Source of the DNA: Branchipolynoe longqiensis
Taxonomy: Eukaryota; Annelida; Polychaeta; Phyllodocida; Polynoidae
Direction: 5' to 3'
Assembly (NCBI GenBank): GCA_030323885.1
Contig: CM059186.1
Location: 170,113,230 to 170,177,229, forward strand
Length of the DNA: 64,000 nt
Part shown: one piece after another, positions 1 through 10,649 of the stretch
How the letters are laid out: each line of letters starts with the position of its first letter
How positions within the stretch are numbered: position 1 is the stretch's first letter
Made by a program: the position numbers and the translations under genes
Notes under the pieces: model-generated
What the model saw: only the letters and a program-made list of their open reading frames with translations
Databases searched by the model: none
What the model was told of the DNA's origin: nothing

Positions 1-298
1 GGTGGGGAGTGAGGTGGTGGTGTGTGTGGTGTGTGGTGGTGGTGAGGTGGTGGTGTGTGGTGGTGGTGAGGTGATGGTGTGTGTAGTGGGGGTGCATGGT
101 TGGGGGGGTGATGTGTGTGGTGTGTGGTGTGTGGTGTGTGTGGTGGGGGGTGCATGGTTGAGGGGGTGATGTGTGCAGTGTGTTGTGTGTGGTGTGTGTG
201 GTGTGTGTGGTGTGTGTGCATGGTTGAGGGGGTGATGTGTGTGGTGTGTGGTGTGTGTGGTGGGGGTGCATGGTTGAGGGGTGATGTGGCATACAGTT
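1..298. repeat. GT/GGT-rich minisatellite
   Basis: GTGTGGTGGT runs grade into a repeat of roughly 50 bases carrying GTGCATGGTTGAGGGGGTGA, with about four copies at 90-290. A 62-residue open frame across it is low-complexity (Cys, Val, Gly, Trp) and is not taken as a gene. Bases 299-488 are ordinary sequence in which I see no feature. Confidence 0.85.
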
Positions 299-488
299 TC
301 TAGTCCATGTTCAGTACAGTTACACCATCACAACACCCGGCATGTTCAGGACACACAGGAAGCGGACGCTCAACTCATCTCGCCATCCTGTCTATAGTTG
401 CACCAAACTGCAATAGATGATGCATAAGACAGGCATGATCAAATCTAGGTCAAATGTTTTGGTTTAGGAAGGTTTATGTTTTCATCGG

Positions 489-830
489 GACTGGACGCGG
501 TGGCTGAATCGGTAAGAGAGCATAGGCTTCCCATGCGGAAGGTTCACAATTCGAATCATGGCCGAGTCAAACTAATGGCTTACAAAATTGATATTTGTCA
601 CTACCTAACCTGTCGCTCAGCATTAGTAGGATAGGGCAAGGACTGGTTAGGTCAATATCAGGATAATATGACTGAGTGGGAAGGGGGGGGGGGTGAGAGG
701 GGGAGTGGCCTGGTTTCCCAGTGGGGCAACACTATGAAGTTACCATTATTGCACACTGTCACAAGTCGGTACCTGTCCCAACATGACAATAAATGTTGCC
801 AGGACATAAAAACTCCAACAAAAAACAACA
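489..830 (+). mobile_element. SINE-A copy (tRNA-headed SINE), full length
   Basis: This entry describes the family. The 5' end is tRNA-like: an A-box-like TGGCCGAATCGG, then a B-box-like GAGTTCGAATCCC in better copies. A body of about 260 bases follows, with landmarks GATACTTGTC, GGATAGGGCAAGGACTGG, GTCAGGATAATGTGACTGAG, GGGGCAGCACTATAAAGT and CACAAGTCGGTACC. It ends in AGGACGTAAAACTCCAACAACC or an AAC-rich tail. The layout fits RNA polymerase III-type SINEs. This copy has a short G-run replacement near 688-700. The partner LINE is not identified. Confidence 0.85.
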
Positions 831-844
831 CGCAAGCTTTCATT

Positions 845-1046
845 AGATTATACAGCTGTCAATACATTATACAGCTTTCATTATATTATACAACTTTCAT
901 TACATTATACAGCTGTCATTACAGTATACATCTTCCAGTACATTATCCAGCTTTCATTATATTATACAGCTTTCATTATATTATACAGTTTCATTACATT
1001 ATACAGCTTTCATTACATTATACAGCTTTCATTACATTATACAGCG
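845..1046. repeat. 19-20 bp minisatellite
   Basis: About ten imperfect copies of a unit close to ATTACATTATACAGCTTTC. It starts just after the SINE-A tail at about 830. An open frame across it (668-1057, plus strand) is repeat-driven. Confidence 0.8.
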
Positions 1047-1158
1047 TTAGCCATTAAACATTTTTACAATCATAGAGAGTCTACAACAAGGAGGCATGTG
1101 GCTTAGGTCATGTATAACATTTTTCGTTTAATATAATCTTGATGTAGCAAACTACATT

Positions 1159-1584
1159 CTATAGCAAAATATTGAAGCGTTCTGCATTGTCGGTGAGTGA
1201 GATATGTGGAATGTAGCATTCTTTGTACTCCTGGGTATGCGTTGAAAACCCTACTGGGATATACCTGATTCTAGCTAATTGCAGATTTGTTGTAACAATG
1301 TCGGGGAGTGAGATATGTGGAATGTAGCATTCTTTGTACTCCTGGGTACGCGTTGAAAACCCTACTGGGATAAACCTGATTCTAGCTAATTCCAGATTTG
1401 TGGTAACAATGTCGGGGAGGGAGATATGTGGAATGTAGTATTCTTTGTACTCCTGGGTACGCGTTGAAAACCTTACTGGGATAAACCTGATTCTAGCTAA
1501 TTGCAGATTTGTGGTAACAATGTATTTTGCAGAAGCATGAACTTTAATTTTCTTGGCTTGAAGATCACTCCTTGCGGAAGCCAT
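1159..1584 (-). CDS. Candidate 141-residue protein made of 37-residue repeats
   Basis: The frame opens at an ATG near 1584 (N-terminus MASARSDLQAKK) and stops at 1159. It contains three tandem copies of a 111-base unit, with unit starts at about 1190, 1301 and 1412. Each encodes about 37 residues containing TTNLxLARIRxIPVxFSTxT and QEYKExYIPHISL. The copies differ at few positions, and several changes alter an amino acid (Arg/Gly, Tyr/Cys, Gln/Glu, Arg/His), so there is no clear sign of purifying selection. No known domain, signal peptide or membrane segment is recognised. It may be a real small repeat protein or exon, or a 111-base minisatellite that happens to be open because 111 is a multiple of 3. 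No splice signals or promoter were identified. Confidence 0.3.
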   Translation of the reverse strand: MASARSDLQAKKIKVHASAKYIVTTNLQLARIRFIPVRFSTRTQEYKEYYIPHISLPDIVTTNLELARIRFIPVGFSTRTQEYKECYIPHISLPDIVTTNLQLARIRYIPVGFSTHTQEYKECYIPHISLTDNAERFNILL

Positions 1585-1784
1585 ACAGTTAGTTGTACCT
1601 GTAGTACATGTGTGGTTAAATCAAATTAAACTCAACCCATGCCCCTTACACAATCACCGCCACACACACACACACATAACGACCAATACTTCACCTCCAA
1701 TTTCTCACACCCCAGTGAAAGCCAGAAGAAAGAGGTGTCATGGCCGCTTCCGTCCACCCGGATTCAGCAGTAGTTCAGCCCCAA

Positions 1785-1917
1785 CACGAATCACACCTGA
1801 ATCACACCTGGACCACACCTGGACCACACCTGGACCACACCCGAACCACACCTGAATCACACCTGGACCACACCTGGACCACACCTGAACCATACCTGAA
1901 CCACACCTGAATCAGTG
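1785..1917. repeat. 11 bp minisatellite (ACCACACCTGG)
   Basis: About twelve copies of an 11-base unit with ACCTGGACCAC/ACCTGAATCAC variants. A short CA run lies upstream at 1660-1675. From 1918 to 2483 I see only a TA run (1985-2004) and a perfect 11-base stem-loop at 2303-2331 (GATAGCTCTTA and its complement, 7-base loop). Confidence 0.85.
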
Positions 1918-2483
1918 TGTATCATTGACTATCACTAGATGTCGCTCCATGATGAAGGGGTGGGTAAGTGTGTTGCCGCAGGGTATATATATATATATAT
2001 ATATGTGCTGTATAAGCAATTATGCGAGTATAACTATCCGGAAACCAATCATCTATGAAGTCTCCGCAGTTCATATCAATCTGACTTTACGCCACACCAA
2101 CTAACTGACACCCCCCTCCAGTCATCTACTGGTCAGGCCTTCTGTCTCCCCTGGTGGCGCTGCCTGCCGCTTCCTCCTCGCCTGGCTCTTCCTCATGCCT
2201 ATATATGCGATGTATAAGCATTATGCGATTGTAACGGTGTGGAAGATTCCATTATTATCATTGTTATTATTAAATGTACCCATTTGCTACTCTGTGTATC
2301 CTGATAGCTCTTATCTTTAGTAAGAGCTATCACAAATTTTTCCCTTTTTTTGTGTTTTAGTGAATTTCTTAATAAAGATTGCTTAAAAGATCTTTTTTTT
2401 TAAATCATTCACAAACTTCTTTTTACAATTACAAATAAAGCCCATTATTTCCTTAATTTAACTGACATTTATTTTATTTATTA

Positions 2484-2637
2484 AGTGGCCGATTCGGTAG
2501 AGAGCGGGCTTCTCATGCGATAGGTCGGGAGCTTGTAGAATTGATACCTGGTGCTGCCTAGCCTGGACTCGGCAGTAATAGGATCGAACAAGGACTGGTT
2601 AGCTCAGTATCAGGATAATGTGACTGTATGGGATATT
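2484..2637 (+). mobile_element. SINE-A, 3'-truncated
   Basis: The tRNA-like head and first half of the body are recognisable (GTGGCCGATTCGGTAGAG, then CTCAGTATCAGGATAATG). The copy stops where LINE sequence begins at about 2637. Confidence 0.75.
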
Positions 2638-3071
2638 GGGTGGGTATGCAGGTATTGCAGGTATAGCAATACCTCGGGGAGTTTGACGGCCCTGCCTTGC
2701 AGAGTTGTAAACCACTGCCTTGTGGTACAGGTTCTTGGCAGAACCGAAGGCTAAGGGAGCAAACCCTAAACAGAAAAGCATGTCACTGTGGCAGCATTAA
2801 GGGCGGTTGATGTATGGAACTCCCAACACCTCCCGACCAGCCACTGCAGGGACAAATAGTTTTGCGCCTGTCTTGACATGTTCTTGCCGGTGTGAAACCT
2901 CTATTTGCTCCCCGAGAGAGTGCTGCTGGTAACTTGCAAAAGCCAGCAGCACTTCAACACTTTTGCAGGCAGCTTTCATGAAATGTATAGATGGAGAGCG
3001 GCAGTCAAGTAATGAAAGCAGTCTTTGTCGCATCACGACCGACAGCATGATGATGATGATGATGATGATGT
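2637..3071 (+). mobile_element. LINE 3' end, internally deleted, with ATG-repeat tail
   Basis: It matches, in inverted orientation, the fragment at 34340-34920: shared landmarks are GGGCGGTTGATGTATGGAAC, GAAACCTCTATTTGCTCCCC and GACAAAGACTG or its complement. It ends in an (ATG)n tail at 3047-3070, a common end for some non-LTR families. About 150 bases present in the other copy (the part encoding the GYRKRGRPSLRF region) are missing here. Bases 3072-3195 show nothing further. Confidence 0.65.
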
Positions 3072-3194
3072 ATCCTGACCACCATGATCTGACCGGTGGC
3101 CTCACCACCGGCCCTCTTCGTCCCTAACGACTGCCTGCGTAATTATGTTCATTTACAGGGAGGAATTTGCCGAAGAGTGGTATAATTCCCAGTA

Positions 3195-3675
3195 ATACCT
3201 CAGTCACACTAGACTTGCAACCATTTTGCGACCACTTGTGACCAAAACAACCGGGTGGCTGATTGTGGTCGCAAAAAGATCTCTGTGTGGTCCTCACTGG
3301 TCGCCGTCCTCCTGGCGACCAAAATGGTTGCCAGAAGATCGTCAATCATTTTCATAGGTGGGTGATCAGTCGGGGCCGACCATCGACTGATTGGTGATTT
3401 TTCAGTGACTGATCGATGACCATGGCACTGCTGCCAACGACCTGTGACCACTCAGTGATTGGTTGGTGATCGGTTAGTGATGAGTCAGCGAGTGATCGGG
3501 GACTGGTTGGGGACTGATTTGTGACTGATCTGCAAACAAACGTCGATCAATCACAAACCAGTCGCAAATCACTCCCCAGCCAGTTTGTGACCACTCACCA
3601 ACCTATCACCAACCAACCAATCATCAACCGATTGATAAGTGATCGCCAACTGATCACCAATCATATGAGCTGCGA
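3195..3675. repeat. Degenerate fold-back region built on GTGATCGG/ACTGATC motifs
   Basis: The left half is rich in TGATTGGTTGGTGATCGG-like words and the right half in their complements (CACCAACCAACCAATCATCA). It could fold into an imperfect hairpin. It may be an old palindromic DNA transposon or a degenerate inverted microsatellite. Bases 3676-3895 show no feature. Confidence 0.5.
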
Positions 3676-3899
3676 GCGACCATCAGCGGAAGTCTCTTAA
3701 CCGGAAGTGGGGCTTAGATTTCAAATCCTGCTATGTTAGTTGTTACAGAGTGTCCCTTTATACTATAATTAATAGATAGGTATATAGGTAGAGTTGGCAT
3801 GTACATGGCACAGCTACTTTCCCCCGAATTTGCTCACAATGAATAGCGTGCTTCTTGCACCTAACTCACTGAACCCCCTTTTCCCGTCTGATTAAGTGG

Positions 3900-5432
3900 T
3901 CTCGTGGGCGTGGTGTGTGGAGGGAGGACGCGGTGTGTGGAGGGAGGGAGCGGTGTGTGGAGGGAGGGAGTGGTGTGTGGAGGGAGGGAGTGGTGGGTGG
4001 AGGGAGGCAGCGGTGTGCAGAGGGAGGGATGTGTGGAGGGAGGGAGCAGTGTGGAGGGAGGGAGCGGTGTGTGGAGGGAGGGAGCGGTGTGTGGAGGGAG
4101 GGAGTGGTGTGTGGAGGGAGGGAGCGGTGTGTGGAGGCAGGCAGCGGTGTGCAGAGGGAGGGATGTGTGGAGGGAGGGAGGGGGTGTGTGGGAGGGAGGG
4201 GAGCGGTGTGTGGAGGGAGGGAGCGCTGTGTGGAGGGAGGGGAGCGGTGTGCAGGGGGGGGATGTGTGGAGGGAGGGAGCAGTGTGTGGAGGGAGGGAGT
4301 GGTGTGTGGAGGGAGCAGTGTGTGGAGGGAGTGGGGTGTGTGGAGGGAGGGAGCAGTGTGCGGAGGGAGTGAGCGGTGTGTGAAGGGAGGGAGCGGTGTG
4401 TGGAGGGAGCGGTGTGTGGAGGGATGGAGTGGTGTGTGGAGGGAGGGAGCAGTGTGTGGAGGGAGGGAGCGGTGTGTGGGAGGGGGGGAGCGGTGTGTGG
4501 AGGGGAGCGGTGTGTGGAGGGGAGCGGTGTGGTGGAGGGATGGAGTGGTGGTGTGGAGGGAGGGGAGGCAGTGTGTGGAGGGAGGGAGCGGTGTGTGAAG
4601 GGAGGGAGCGGTGTGGGGAGGGGGAGCGGTGTGTGGAGGGAGGGAGCGCTGTGTGGAGGGAGGGAGCGGTGTGTGGGGGAGGGAGCGGTGTGTGGAGGGA
4701 TGGAGTGGTGTGTGGAGGGAGGGAGCGGTGTGTGGAGGGAGGGAGCGCTGTGTGGAGGGGAGGGAGCGGTGTGTGGAGGGAAGGAGCGGTGTGCAGAGGG
4801 AGGGAGCGGTGTGTGGAGGGAGGGAGCGGTGTGTGGAGGGAGGGAGCGGTGGTGTGGAGGGAGGGAGCGGTGTGTGGAGGGAGGGATGTGTGGAGGGAGG
4901 GAGGGAGCGGTGTGCGGAGGGAGGGAGCGGTGTGTGAAGGGAGGGAGTGGTGTGTGTAGGGAGGGAGCGGTGTGTGAAGGGAGGGAGCGGTGTGTGTAGG
5001 GAGGGAGCGGTGTGTGGAGGGAGGGAGGGTGTGTGGAGGGAGGGAGGGAGCAGTGTGTGGAGGGAGGGAGCGGTGTGTGGGGAGGGGGGGAGGGAGGGCG
5101 GTGTGTGGAGGGAGGGAGGGAGCGGTGTATGGAGGGAGGGAGCGGTGTGTGGAGGGAGGGAGCGGTGTGTTGAGGGAGGGAGCGGTGTGTGGAGGGAGGG
5201 AGGGAGCGGTGTGTGGAGGGAGGGATGTGTGGAGGGAGGGAGGGAGCGGTGTGCGGAGGGAGGGAGCGGTGTGTGGAGGGAGGGAGTGGTGTGTGTAGGG
5301 AGGTAGCGTGTGTGGGAGGGAGGGAGCGGTGTGTGGAGGAGGGGTGGAGGGGGAGGGCGGTGTGTGTAGGGAGGGAGCGGTGTGTGGAGGGAGGCAGCCG
5401 TGTGTGGAAGGAGGGATCCGGATGACGTGCAC
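3900..5432. repeat. 20 bp G-rich minisatellite, about 75 copies
   Basis: The unit is GTGTGTGGAGGGAGGGAGCG with single-base and deletion variants (AGTGG, GATGTGTGGA, CAGCGG). The G strand has repeated GGGAGGGAG and could form G-quadruplexes. Because the unit is 20 bases, all frames cycle through it; the 540-557-residue minus-strand frames (Pro, His, Ser, Thr, Leu only) are artefacts. Confidence 0.95.
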
Positions 5433-6030
5433 TTTGGGGCTTCCCCTCCACACACACACACACGCACACACACGGCGCCCCATTCACACACGATGTCGGC
5501 AGTGACGACTTTGTGTGTCTGTAGTAATGTCGGCCCCATTGAGTCACTCCGAGCTGCTCACCCATTCACCTGCACCCCCTCTCCGACCCCCCCCCCCAGC
5601 CCTCGACCCACCCCCCTCTCTCCACAACACACGTGTGTGGAGCTGATCCAGCCCACATGCACTGAATGACTCAACCCGGCCACGCACCACGCCGCACTGC
5701 ACTGCACTCACCCACTCACTGACCCCACACAACCACACACACCACACACACATTTGTTGTCATGCTGCTTGCCATCGTGGTTGTAGCGACGCGGTGGGGG
5801 ATGGGGGAGGGGAGGAGGAGGGGAGGAGGGAGGAGGCCGGGCTTAAGGAATGATGAATGAATGAATGAAGCGAGGCATTAATATCGAGTTCCTCCAGCCA
5901 ACAGAACAGGAGGGGACCACGTACCTGCCCCCTCCCCGGTGTTCCAGGGCGGGGACTGACTGATTGTGTCCAACGCGCGCCACGTGTTTGTGTTGATGTT
6001 TACCTTGAGGGCGGTGAACTTACAGGTAGA
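5433..6030. other. No gene seen; CA runs and C-rich DNA
   Basis: Short CA runs (5448-5475, 5730-5752), a poly-C stretch (about 5587-5598) and a GGGAGGAG stretch (5795-5835). No repeat family or credible exon was recognised. Confidence 0.6.
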
Positions 6031-6032
6031 TG

Positions 6033-6590
6033 TACGGGTGGTGGTGGGTTGTGGTGGTGGTGATAGTGGTGATAGTGGTGGCGGTAGTAGTGATAGTGGT
6101 GATGATAGTGGGGGTGGTGGTAGTAGTAGTAGCGGTGCTAGTGGTGTGGTGGTGGTAGTGGTGGTGGTCATCACCACCACCACTACTAGTACTATAACCA
6201 CCACCACCATCACCACCACACCACTACTGCCAGTGCCACCATCACTACATAATGGTGGTGATGGTAAGGATAGTGGTGGTGGTGATGATAGTGGTGGTAG
6301 TGGTGAGGATAGTAGTAATAGTAGTGGTGGTGGTGATGGTAGTGGTGGTGGTGGTTATGATGGTGGTGGTGATGATAGTGGTGGTGTGGTGATGATAATG
6401 GTGGTGGTGGTAGTACTAATACTCAGTATTACTAATAGTGGTGGTGATGGTGTAATAGTAGTGGTGTGTGGTGTTAGTGGTGGTATGTTGTGGTGGTGTG
6501 GTGGTAGTAGTGGTGTCTGGTGGTAGTGGTGGTGGGTGGTGGTGGTGGTGGTGGTGGTGGTGGTGGTGGTGATGATAGTGGTGGTGGGCG
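6033..6590. repeat. GGT/GAT trinucleotide array with an internal inversion
   Basis: Imperfect GGTGGTGATAGT repeats run to about 6170, switch strand to CCACCACCATCACC at 6168-6245, then return to GGTGGTGATGG until 6590. The strand switch makes a hairpin centred near 6170. The Ser/Gly- or Thr/His-rich frames across it are low-complexity artefacts. Bases 6591-6950 show no further feature. Confidence 0.9.
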
Positions 6591-6954
6591 GGACACATGT
6601 AGACTTTAGGCTGGAGGCGGGACGAGTAGGGGGAGGGGCTCCAACACCCACTCCTTGAATGAGCTAGTAATAATATCTAACCCCACACAGGAGGGTTATG
6701 CAATACATCCATCCTCCCCCCCCCCCTCCTCCTCCTCCTCCGCCCTCCTCCCGCCCCGCACAATACGCTGCAGGTAGACAGTACTTACAGTCCGTGGGGT
6801 CCCTGCCGGTGCGCTGGTTCTCGACTGTCCCGCTGTGACCCGGCAGGCCGTGCGTACTCACGGCCGACGCGCGTTGCTCTAACACACAACACGCGTGTGA
6901 CCTAAGGGTTGCTGTGATCGAACCTCTTCCCGCCGTGCGATGGCGCTGCCTACG

Positions 6955-7320
6955 TGACGTAGCCGCGCGTGGGGCAGCGCGGCCAGGGAATCCCCCCCCC
7001 CCGGCATTCCTTCCTTCTTTCCGCCCCCTCCACCCTCCCCACCCCCTGCCTCCACCCTCCCCCCTCCCCTGCCTGATATAGTCGTGTGTAGGGCGCCACG
7101 GTCAGGGAATCCCCGGCCCCCTACCTCCACCCTAACCCCTCCCCTGCCTCCCGCCCGCCCCCTGCCTCCACTGCCTGATATAGTGTTGTGTAGGGCGTCA
7201 CGGTCAGGGAATCCCCCGCCCCCTGCCTCCACCCTCCCCCCTCCACTGCCTCCCGCCCGTCCCCTGCCTCCACTGCCTGATATGGTCGTGTGTAGGGCGC
7301 CACGGTCAGGGAATCCCCCT
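6955..7320. repeat. 102 bp GC-rich tandem repeat
   Basis: Landmark TGATATAGTCGTGTGTAGGG recurs at 7074, 7176 and 7278, exactly 102 bases apart, each followed by CACGGTCAGGGAATCCCC and a CCCTGCCTCCACC spacer. A diverged unit lies at about 6955. The 34-codon period keeps both strands open, explaining the Gly/Arg- and Pro-rich frames. Confidence 0.85.
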
Positions 7321-7554
7321 GTCCCTCCCCCCCTCCCCGTTCCCGCCCGCAGACGCCGCCCTCCCACCTGCCATATCCCCACCTCATCTCCCCCCCCCCC
7401 CCCACTCACCCCTACATCACCCTCACCCTGTCACTCTCTCCGTCCCCGGCCTTCTCATTGGTCGGCCGGCGTCATGTGACCAGTCAGATTCATTCACGCA
7501 ATGCAAAGCGGCATCGCTGGGCGGGGCTGTTCGCGGGAAAGCTGAAAGAGGAAG

Positions 7555-8045
7555 TGTTTGTAGGTGTGTGAGTGTGTGTAGGTGTGTGAGTGTAGATGTG
7601 TGAGTGTGGAGGTGTGAGTGTGTAGGTGTGTGAGTGTGTATGCGTGAGTGTGTAGATGTGAGTATCTGAGTGAGTATGTATGTGTGAGTGTGTGTAGAAG
7701 TGTGAGTTTGTGTAGATAATAGATCTGTGAGTGTGTATAGATGTGTGTTGGTGTGTGATTGTGTGTAGGTGTGTGAGTGTGTGTAGAAGTGTGAGTTTGT
7801 GTAGATACTATATTTGTGAGTGTGTATAGATGTGTGTAGGTGTGTGAGTATGTGTATATGTGAGTGTGTAGGTGTGTGTATGTGTGTGAGTGTGTGTAGA
7901 AGTATGAGTTTTTGTAGATCATAGATTTGTGAGTGTGTCTAGATATGTGTGTATGTGAGTGGGTCTAGATGTGTGAGTGTGCATGTGTGTGAGTGTGTGG
8001 GTGTGTAGCTGTGAGAGAGTGGGATGTGTGAGTGTGTCCATGTAT
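7555..8045. repeat. GTGTGAGTGTGTAG minisatellite with longer-range period
   Basis: GTGTGTGAGTGTGTAGA repeats are interspersed with AGAAGTGTGAGTTTGTGTAG landmarks at about 7695, 7791 and 7896, giving a unit near 100 bases. A similar landmark appears in the GTGTGAG array at 20950-20990. Bases 8046-8570 hold a CA run (8223-8275), a poly-G run (8424-8441) and no recognised gene. Confidence 0.85.
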
Positions 8046-8574
8046 GAGTTTTAAATGTGCAGAGGTGTGCGCCATCCAAATCCAGACATTCCCATCATTG
8101 CATAATACACATATTTAAAATAAAAACCACCACCAACAACAAACCCAACAAAAGTGCAGTTCACAAGTAGCACTACATAAGGTTAACTCGTGGGTCAGCC
8201 ACACACAGGAATGGTGTTGTGCATACACACATACACACGCGCACACACATCCACACGCACATGCGCACTCACAAGAAGGGGAACACAGTTCCCAGAATAC
8301 GTGTCCACCCACAAATAACAGTCGGACATGCCATGAGTCATCGACAAGGAACATGTTCCAGTGTAGCGCAACGTTGTGTCACTTCTTGACACTGTTGGGT
8401 AAATATATACATGGTGACTAATGCGGGGGGGGGGGGGGGGGAGATTAGGTCGAGTAGGCCAAATACAAGCACAGGTTACACTTGTTTATTGGGATATTGC
8501 TTTTGTTTCAGTTGTGGATATAATAATTGAGTAATAAAATGAGTCACAAAATGTACACGAGCGCAAGCACTGTC

Positions 8575-8800
8575 GGATTGAACAAGCACGCGTGTGTGAT
8601 TGTGTGTGTGGGTGTGTGGGTGGGAGTGTATGGCAGTGTGTGTGAGAGTGTGTGTGATTGTGTGTGAGTGCGGGTGTGTGGGTGGGGCTGTATGTGGGAG
8701 TTTGTGTGTGAGTGTGTGTGCAACTGTGTGTGAGTGTGTGTGAGTGGGTCTGGATGTGAGTGAGTGTGAGTGTGTGTGAGTGTGTATGCGAGCCACGTCG
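8575..8800. repeat. GTGTGTGAG microsatellite
   Basis: Imperfect GTGTGTGAGTGTGTG repeats. The His/Thr-rich minus-strand frames across it are artefacts. Confidence 0.9.
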
Positions 8801-8924
8801 GTTTGATAATGGATGAGCAAAAAAAGATGGGGAAAAAACTATTCCATTTCCAATCTATTGTAGAAAGCTCATTCACGCTGGGACACCTTTGTAGACACTG
8901 ACCTTCTCCACACACACCCTTTTC

Positions 8925-9401
8925 TGTATTTTAAATAAATATATATCATTATATAGATATATACATATATAAATATACATAACCTTTTTGATGAAAAAAT
9001 AAAAGGGCATAAATTAACAAAATATGTGAACATATTGAAAAAATACTTTAATAGATAGGTAGATCAGAAATATAATGCATATTTACATATATCTATATAT
9101 TTATATATATTTATGTATGGATAGTGATAAACCCTTTATCGCATGTAAAGTGCCTGTAGTGTCTTGCACTCCCCCCCCCCTGTCCGGTGGGGGGTGGGAC
9201 CCCCATAATGCACTGCTCCGCCTCCTGCGCGGGGCCTAGCCTCCACTCGCTCGGAGGAATTAAATATTAATACATACTTTTTTTATTTAAAAAAATTAGT
9301 ATTTGTATTTAGTTCTGCATTCATATTTATAGATGCCAATATATCGATATGCATCTTCATTCATATATATATATATTTATAGCTATTTATCTATATTTAT
9401 A

Positions 9402-9437
<36 letters not shown>

Positions 9438-9645
9438 TAGGCTACGGTAAGGAAAGAGAGAGAACAATGAGTAGCTAAAAATACGTGGTGCTAGGAGTGC
9501 AATCAAGGCTGGAATGAGCCACTTGGCAGTCCCGGGGCAAAAGAGTGGCCCGGGGCGAATATACAGTGAAGAATAAATAAGGAATAAATAATTAATAATT
9601 AATTAAAGAAGAGAAGGGGGAAACTCCGCCTCCTTTATATATATA
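8925..9645. other. AT-rich DNA with TA microsatellites; no gene seen
   Basis: ATATATAT runs at 8936-8990, 9080-9115 and 9366-9432, a short CpG-richer patch at 9165-9245, then A/T-rich sequence. No repeat family was recognised other than the TA runs. Confidence 0.6.
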
Positions 9646-9646
9646 T

Positions 9647-9850
9647 GTCATGGGGGGTGATGAAAATGGGAAATATTGTGCCTAGAGCGGGACTCGAACC
9701 CACATCTCTTTGCATTCCGGGCCAGTGTGCTAACCATTACACCACCTAGGCTCCCTGATATCAACACACTACCCCACGCCTACCTGTCTATGTGGTTACT
9801 TGCCTGAGAGGTCAGTGCAGACCACTACACTCGTCCCCCTGGAATTGTAA
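9647..9850 (-). mobile_element. SINE-D copy 1 (second tRNA-headed family)
   Basis: Read on the minus strand it has a tRNA-like head: GCCTAGGTGGTGTAATGGTT with an A-box-like element, then GTGGGTTCGAGTCCCGCTC as the B box, followed by an AATATTTCCCATTTTCATCA tail. It is part of a direct duplication with the copy at 9969. Confidence 0.7.
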
Positions 9851-9968
9851 GTCTTGTAATGCTTACAATTACATACATACAGGCAAGGCACTAACACATA
9901 CATACACAGGGTAGGTTCAACAACCATACAGCGCAAAGCTTGTACAGGATCCTGGTCACGGCACCAGT

Positions 9969-10135
9969 GTCATGGGGGTGATGAAAATGGGAAATATTGT
10001 GCCTAGAGCAGGACTCGAACCCACATGTGTGCTAACCATTACACCACCTAGGCTCCCTGATATCAACACACTACCCACGCCTACCTGTCTATGTGGTTAC
10101 TTGCCTGAGAGGTCAGTGCAGACCACTACACTTAT
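9969..10135 (-). mobile_element. SINE-D copy 2, anticodon region deleted
   Basis: It repeats 9647-9830 with a 322-base offset but lacks about 20 bases of the tRNA-like head, between the B-box side and GTGTGCTAACCATTACACCA. The intervening 9851-9968 is unique to the first unit. Confidence 0.7.
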
Positions 10136-10648
10136 AATAAATTATATTCTACATATGTATATATGTATATATGCGTGTATATATTATTATATCTTAAGAA
10201 GTTCAAAATCATCAAGACAATTTTAAACGTGAGATAGTGTCAGGTTCTTTGAATCCGGTCATCCACCAAGTGGAACAGTCCATTCACAGGCGGGGGTGGT
10301 GGGTGACCACAAGACACTCCCTATTATTATGGGCGATAATGGGGATTACGTGTTATTATTCATATAGAGAGATAGGGCGAGAGAGGAGATAACACAAAAA
10401 GAGTGTAAATCTGTCAGTGAGAGCTAGAGAGAGGTGTGTGTGGGTCGGGGGGGGGGGGGAGATAGCGAAGATGGGAACAGAGAAAGAGAAGGGATAAGAG
10501 GGTGAGAGAATGGGACAGGAGGAGGCGGGGATGGAAAGAAACAAAGACAGAAAGACAGACAGGGGTCACATGACCTATGTGATAAAGGTAGCTGACTTAC
10601 TGGTGTTCGATTGTAAACAAATCAACACCATGTGGACTACTTGCGGAT
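10136..10648. other. No gene seen; AT- and GA-rich DNA
   Basis: TATATGTATATA stretch at 10150-10190, a GA-rich stretch with a G run (10368-10560). No feature supported beyond simple sequence. Confidence 0.5.
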
Positions 10649-10649
10649 T

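Noticed and set aside
1..300. Telomeric or subtelomeric sequence
   Set aside because: GT-rich but without TTAGGG-type repeats.
2303..2331. Histone-type 3' stem-loop or terminator
   Set aside because: Perfect 11-base stem but not the histone consensus, and no histone ORF nearby.
3861..5565. Open frames of 540-557 residues on the minus strand, rich in Pro, His, Ser, Leu, Thr
   Set aside because: They lie wholly in a 20-base minisatellite and are open in all three frames, as expected for the repeat and not for a gene.
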